The notes below the pieces were generated by a model. It was not told the DNA's origin, ran no database searches, and saw nothing but the letters and a program-made list of their open reading frames with translations. 38,540 nt of DNA from Nemertoderma westbladi (Eukaryota; Xenacoelomorpha; Nemertodermatida; Nemertodermatidae), in assembly GCA_032718475.1 (NCBI GenBank), contig JAUCBJ010000782.1, positions 1 through 38,540 on the forward strand, read 5' to 3'. Each line of letters starts with the position of its first letter. The stretch's first letter is position 1. Positions 34,470 to 38,540 of this stretch are shown here, one piece after another. Position numbers and translations under genes: made by a program.

Positions 34470-34961
34470 ATGGACAAATCCACAGACAATGAGATTGAAA
34501 CGATAACCCAGCTATTATCCCTAACTTTAGAATTACCAACTGGTAACCCTATAGCGTGCGCTAATCAAACGAACGTTTACGAATTAATTGTAAAGAAACT
34601 TAAGGACTCTATAGCTACCAATAAAAAGCTGCATTTTCGAATTCAATTCATCTGGAAAACTATGATTGAATTTAAGGATCTATTGTCTGAGAGGGACGAG
34701 AAAATTTCCCTTTTGGAAGGAGAAATGGAAAAATTACGGTGGGACATGGAAAGCAAAGAGCAGGTAGTGCAGACTATGCTGGCACGCCAAAGGAGTTTAA
34801 AAGCAAAACAGATGGATATTGATGTCCTACAATGCGAACTAGAAGAGGCTAAATATGAGGTGCTGAATGCTAGGAAAATTATCAATTTGTTGAGAGGAAA
34901 ATTAGTGGAGAAAAATAAATTGCTGAAGAGAGTAGGCCAACAAAATATACACGACAAATAA
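34470..34961 (+). CDS. Unidentified 163-aa coiled-coil protein
   Basis: I do not recognise the family. The ATG at 34470 is in good context (ACCATGG). A candidate splice acceptor TATAATTTTCAG ends at 34435, so an untranslated upstream exon is likely. The first 45 residues (MDKSTDNEIETITQLLSLTL onward) look globular. From about residue 70 to 160 the protein is a continuous charged helix with heptad spacing: KISLLEGEMEKLRWDMESKE, QMDIDVLQCELEEAKYEV and INLLRGKLVEKNKLLKRV. There is no signal peptide or membrane segment, suggesting an intracellular structural or adaptor role. The stop is TAA at 34959. It has no frameshifts and is not similar to the mobile-element frames nearby. No AATAAA is evident before the G-tract at 35031. 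Confidence 0.6.
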   Translation: MDKSTDNEIETITQLLSLTLELPTGNPIACANQTNVYELIVKKLKDSIATNKKLHFRIQFIWKTMIEFKDLLSERDEKISLLEGEMEKLRWDMESKEQVVQTMLARQRSLKAKQMDIDVLQCELEEAKYEVLNARKIINLLRGKLVEKNKLLKRVGQQNIHDK

Positions 34962-35030
34962 TTTGGTATTCTACATAATACAGTTCATTGGGACCATGAT
35001 ATAATACTCAATTTACTTTGTTAAAAAAAA

Positions 35031-36227
35031 GGGGGGGGGGGGGGGGGGGGGGGGTACACCATTTTCGGAGCATCTTCGATTTATAACTCCCAGCGTATTT
35101 GGCTATAATTTGGAATACAGGTACCTAAGATGCTGTTTTACATGAGAAATGAGAAACATTTTATTTTTCGCTATTTAATATTAGTTAATACAAGTTAACA
35201 ATGAAAAAAAACTTGGTTGCGCTTAAAACCCTAAGGCTTTTACAGTCTTGAATCTAATCTCTTGAAAGTTTTTTATATGATAGAACAAGGATGGGGCAAC
35301 ATAACAATCCGGCGAAATTTTGTGAAAATCATTCTGGAGCTGCACGTGGTGTTCTAGACGTGGTGCTGCAATTTTATGCTCATTTTTTTAGGTTTGATAT
35401 AAATAGTAAAAAAATTTATTAATTTATAATTTCAAAAAGTTGTCTGATACTTTTATGCAGGGTTGCTATGTAGACACCTATAGAAATTTTCAGACTAATC
35501 GCTCAAAAATTGTAGAAGTAGTAAGATGTTGAAGACTAAGTTCTTTCGAGCCACAGTGGAAACTGTATTTTTATACGGGAGTGAGACATGGCCACTGACT
35601 AAATCACTTCAACAAAGAATTGATGGTTGCTACACAACTACTAAGGGCAGCCCTAAACATCGGCTGGAGGCAACACATGACAAACGCCGAGCTTTATGGT
35701 ACAATACCACCTGTATCAACCACCCTCCGTGAACGCAGATTAAGATTCAGTGGGCACTGCTGGCGAAGTAAAGACGAGGTCATACCAGATCTACTTTTCT
35801 CGCAACTAATTCATGGAAAGCGTAGTCGTGGACGACCAGCCATAACATATATAGATCGACTTGAAAGGGATTCTGAATTTGGGAGAAACGAAATTGCAAC
35901 AACTATGGAGAATCGGGAAGCCTGGAAGGATCTCATTTCCACTGTCCGAGTTCGCACGACCTAGTAGTAGTAGTAGAAGTAGTAATAGGATTTTGAAGTT
36001 GACAATTTCATAAAAAAATAATTTGGAGATAATCGACCTTTCATTATACATAGTAATAGTAATTTCAATAGGAATCCCTAAATGGAAATTGTTATAACTT
36101 GAAAACTAAAAGAGCTAAAATTGCGGTTTCCAACTTTGGAAACACCATTTAATCATGCATTATAATAGATCATAAATATAATTTCGACATATTTTGGACC
36201 ACAATTGTGTACCCCCCCTCCCCCCCC
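35031..36227. mobile_element. Candidate TIR element bounded by inverted G-tracts
   Basis: The left boundary is 24 G followed by TACACC (35031-35060). The right boundary is the inverse, GTGTA followed by a C-run with one T (36207-36227). Beyond GGGGTACAC the ends share little. The interior is AT-rich and carries an inserted LINE fragment at 35525-35972. The G-tract arms could belong to one element or be coincidental. No clear target duplication. Confidence 0.35.
35525..35972 (+). pseudogene. 5'-truncated LINE fragment with 13-bp target duplication
   Basis: Encodes the C-terminal end of a non-LTR retrotransposon polyprotein: FFRATVETVFLYGSETWPLT, then after a frameshift near 35630 LLRAALNIGWRQHMTNAELY, RERRLRFSGHCWRS and HGKRSRGRPAITYIDRL. 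The shift fits a loss of two bases in an ACAC run (TGCTACACAACTA). The 3' end passes directly into a (TAG)n tail. GTAGAAGTAGTAA is present at 35512-35524 and again at 35973-35985, a target duplication that fixes both ends of the insertion at 448 bp. The extreme 5' truncation is typical of target-primed reverse transcription. The clade is not determined. Confidence 0.9.
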
Positions 36228-36621
36228 TTAAATGCCGCATATTTGGTATTATTATTTACATTTTATTGTATCACATATAGTATAATAATTTGTAAACATA
36301 ATCACAACATTGTTGTCTATTTAATAATTAATGTTTTAGTATTTCTAAACTTTTTTTCATAAACTTTAATTTAAACTATATATACTATACTTCTAGTTAT
36401 AGGGTACTCATACAGTATACCGGTACATACTGTATAACACCCTATATATAACACCCTATACACGAAACCTATAATGAATCAACTATCCGTATTGTTCATT
36501 GGTAATACAAACTATTGTTGCGTGTAGATGTTGTATGTGAACTTATAAACATAAACTTAGAGTTACGTAGATTAGATAAGTTTATCGTGGTCAGTTAAAG
36601 ATGTCAAAGATAACATTTGGT
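36228..36621. other. AT-rich spacer
   Basis: No gene seen. It contains ACACCCTATATATAAC-type short direct repeats near 36435-36465 and, on the minus strand, an AATAAA at about 36262-36267 that could serve the cysteine-rich gene to the right. Confidence 0.45.
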
Positions 36622-36941
36622 TTAGTATAAGAGACGCTGCAAACCATCCACACATTCTGTATTGCATTGTCGGAACTGGGCAACTCCGCTGGCTTTATCC
36701 TTGATCGTGTGGCCCATCTCCCAACGATCCAGCTCCATCTCGTTACAGTAGTTGTATCCCCCGCACTCATCCACGAATTCCCCAACGTTTTCGCAGCACT
36801 GGAACGCGCTGCCACTGGTCTCCATGCGGCGGCTCCTTTTTCCGTCCGTTGGCTTGGAGGCGGGGAACCATTGGGTTCGAGGTTTCAGGAATCTATGACT
36901 CTCGTCTCTAGACGGGTATTCGTATCTCGCGTCGGAGGAAT
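36622..36941 (-). CDS. Probable terminal exon of a cysteine-rich secreted-type precursor
   Basis: I do not recognise the family. The frame is open for 105 codons from a candidate acceptor (ATATTTCAAG, AG at 36943-36942) to TAA at 36622-36624. The acceptor leaves two bases of a split codon. The first 38 residues are polar (SSDARYEYPSRDES onward) and end in GKRSRR, a furin-type R-x-R-R site. The 67 residues after it have six cysteines spaced CC-x8-C-x5-C-x26-C-x3-C: FQCCENVGEF, DECGGYNYCNEME and FRQCNTECVDGL. This looks like a prohormone or growth-factor-like layout with a mature C-terminal domain. GC content is well above the flanks, as in the Pellino exons. Upstream exons, including any signal peptide, were not found in the rest of the window. 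It does not match the insulin A-chain pattern CC-x3-C-x8-C. Confidence 0.55.
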
Positions 36942-38540
36942 CTTGAAATATTTAAAATATATATATATTAATAACCAACTCTGGTGGCGAAAATTGGTTT
37001 TTCCGAGATGAAAATAATTAATAACAGCGGGACCATAAATTTTTCCAAGGTACAAAAATAAATATAATAGACAAACGGAAAAATGTTTGAAATTTTATAA
37101 AAATTTCTTAGAACATGTCCTCTTGACAGTGTTAAGTTTTATGATAGTTTTAATTAGGGTTTATGTTTGTAAATTTAACCCAAAATGGTTTCTGAATGAG
37201 TATTTATTCTAACGGGATGCTGCACTGCAGGCTGAACACGGTATATTTCTCTGCAGTCTATGACAGGCTGGATCCAATGGTAATAAAACTCTGTAAACTT
37301 GGACGCCCTTCAGCTGGTCATGGTCACCCAGTACTGTGTACCTGTACAGTCGTTGGATGGCCTGGCTGGTCATTATAAAACTTTTGCTAACTATAGGATC
37401 TTGGGTGCGGAGATAAAAAGGCCAAGGCATGGTCTTGTTAAGAATTATTAACATTTAAACGACAAAGTATTCCAGGCAGCATAAATAGCCTTTAATTGTT
37501 TTGGTTACCCCAACTGCGTTCTTACGTATGAATTACCGGTAATCTGTTTATTGGCAAACAATTAAGTATTTATTTAAAATTATTTTACTTACCGGTATAA
37601 ATAACCAACAATAAAGTAGAACAGATAAATGTAGTCAAAATATTCATATCCAAATATTTATGTTTACTACTGTAATAGCTGTAAGCGGATGCAGGTATTT
37701 ATTAACAGTGAATTAAATATTGTTACAAAATAACAGTAATAAAAAATAAGCTAAATGCTATGTATGCCACTCATAGTTTTAAAATTAATGTCAACAAAAT
37801 TCAACTTATGTAATCCACCCTCCCTCCTCCAATCCAATAACACTAATGTTTTCGGCATTAACTCTCTCAACAGTTTTAAGTACCGGTAGTTAGTTCCGAT
37901 CTATTGATGTATTTGGTATATTCTCGTATCGGAAACAAGTTCACGAAATGTAGAACATATACGACAGGCGGAATAGGGAGTTAATGGTGCAAATTGACGG
38001 CAACACAAATCGTTTGTTTAGTGGGTTGAAAAGTTAATTTAATTTAATTTAAAACATTGAGGGAAATTATCAGGTTACAGTGTCAGTGTGGGGTGAGCCA
38101 CAGAGTGTGCGAAGCCATAGCATATGGGTACCATTAACGAGTTGTCTGTTGTCGTCGTCGTAAATTTATGATTGCTAATAACTCGGTGAGCACCGAAGTA
38201 TTAAACCAAACTTGGTACGTTGTGCATTTAGACTTAGTTAGATGTACGTAGCTGAGTGAGATTTATCTGTGTTACAGTACTGAACAATTTCTCCTATAAG
38301 GACAATCTCAGAACAGTTGCACATCCGGCACATACATCCCTGCCCTTTCGAAGCTATCGGAACCCCATAATGCTGTATTACACAGCGACCAGGTATGTCA
38401 TCACAAATCAACACTGAACTCGGTTTCTCTTTACAAACACTACTCCATACAGTCTATAATTGAGTTATCTACTATGCTCTCAGCTCATGGTATGCATCCA
38501 TGAACATCTGTTGTGGTCGGAGCTGCAGGTAAGCAACAGG
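36942..38540. other. Right end of window, no supported gene
   Basis: Mostly AT-rich. A more GC-rich stretch at 37210-37440 has short frames on both strands without recognisable motifs. CAGGGATGTATGTGCCGG on the minus strand at about 38318-38345 resembles a TIR element end but has no partner. The missing upstream exons of the cysteine-rich gene could lie here or beyond 38540; none was identified. Confidence 0.5.

Noticed and set aside
36667-37011. 114-codon plus-strand frame opposite the cysteine-rich exon
   Set aside because: Opposite-strand shadow; the minus strand has the acceptor, the cleavage site and the ordered cysteines.
37196-37454. Overlapping plus and minus frames in a GC-richer patch
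   Set aside because: No conserved motif on either strand; possibly a SINE-like or other repeat piece, but not enough to call.

Overview
The window looks like nuclear DNA from an invertebrate metazoan. It holds a Pellino gene split by an intron with a clean GT-AG junction, a degenerate BEL/Pao LTR retrotransposon, two 5'-truncated non-LTR retrotransposons, several terminal-inverted-repeat (TIR) elements and a very long satellite. Bulk DNA is AT-rich, while the host exons are strikingly GC-rich. Palindromic words such as TAGGCCTA and ACCGGT recur between genes. I cannot name the species.

Layout: (1) 1-14094 is one uninterrupted 34-bp satellite, cut by the left window edge. Its order of variant monomers repeats at an offset of exactly 6462 bp from base 1 to about 3773, so there is a long-range superstructure above the monomer. 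(2) 14095-21366 holds the Pellino E3 ligase gene on the minus strand: a C-terminal exon (15289-16248), a 4.7-kb intron (16249-20973) and an N-terminal exon (20974-21366), together encoding about 450 aa. The intron is a nest of mobile DNA: a 193-bp palindrome, a LINE remnant, and a 2.4-kb TIR element with a 5-bp target duplication and a smaller TIR element inside it. (3) 21367-25054 is the Pellino 5' flank: a 275-bp TIR element 66 bp from the ATG, hairpin-forming repeats, a minisatellite, and a 1.9-kb inverted-repeat structure. One arm of that structure carries a 534-bp MITE with an 8-bp target duplication, the other arm preserves the empty site, and the centre holds a broken fragment of an alpha-tubulin 3' coding end.

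(4) 26502-33066 is a frameshifted BEL/Pao element (Gag, protease, reverse transcriptase, RNase H) that stops before integrase. No second LTR was found. (5) 34470-34961 is a probable host gene or exon for a 163-aa coiled-coil protein. (6) 35031-36227 is bounded by inverted G-tracts and contains a LINE fragment with a 13-bp target duplication. (7) 36622-36941 (minus) is a probable terminal exon of a secreted-type precursor with an RSRR cleavage site followed by a six-cysteine domain that I do not recognise. The rest, to 38540, shows no gene I can support.

Pellino acts in Toll/IL-1 receptor signalling and is the only host gene here with a confident function. The other coding pieces are mobile-element remains or unidentified genes, and nothing suggests that neighbouring genes share a pathway. 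All alignments were done by eye; copy counts and identities are approximate unless positions are given.
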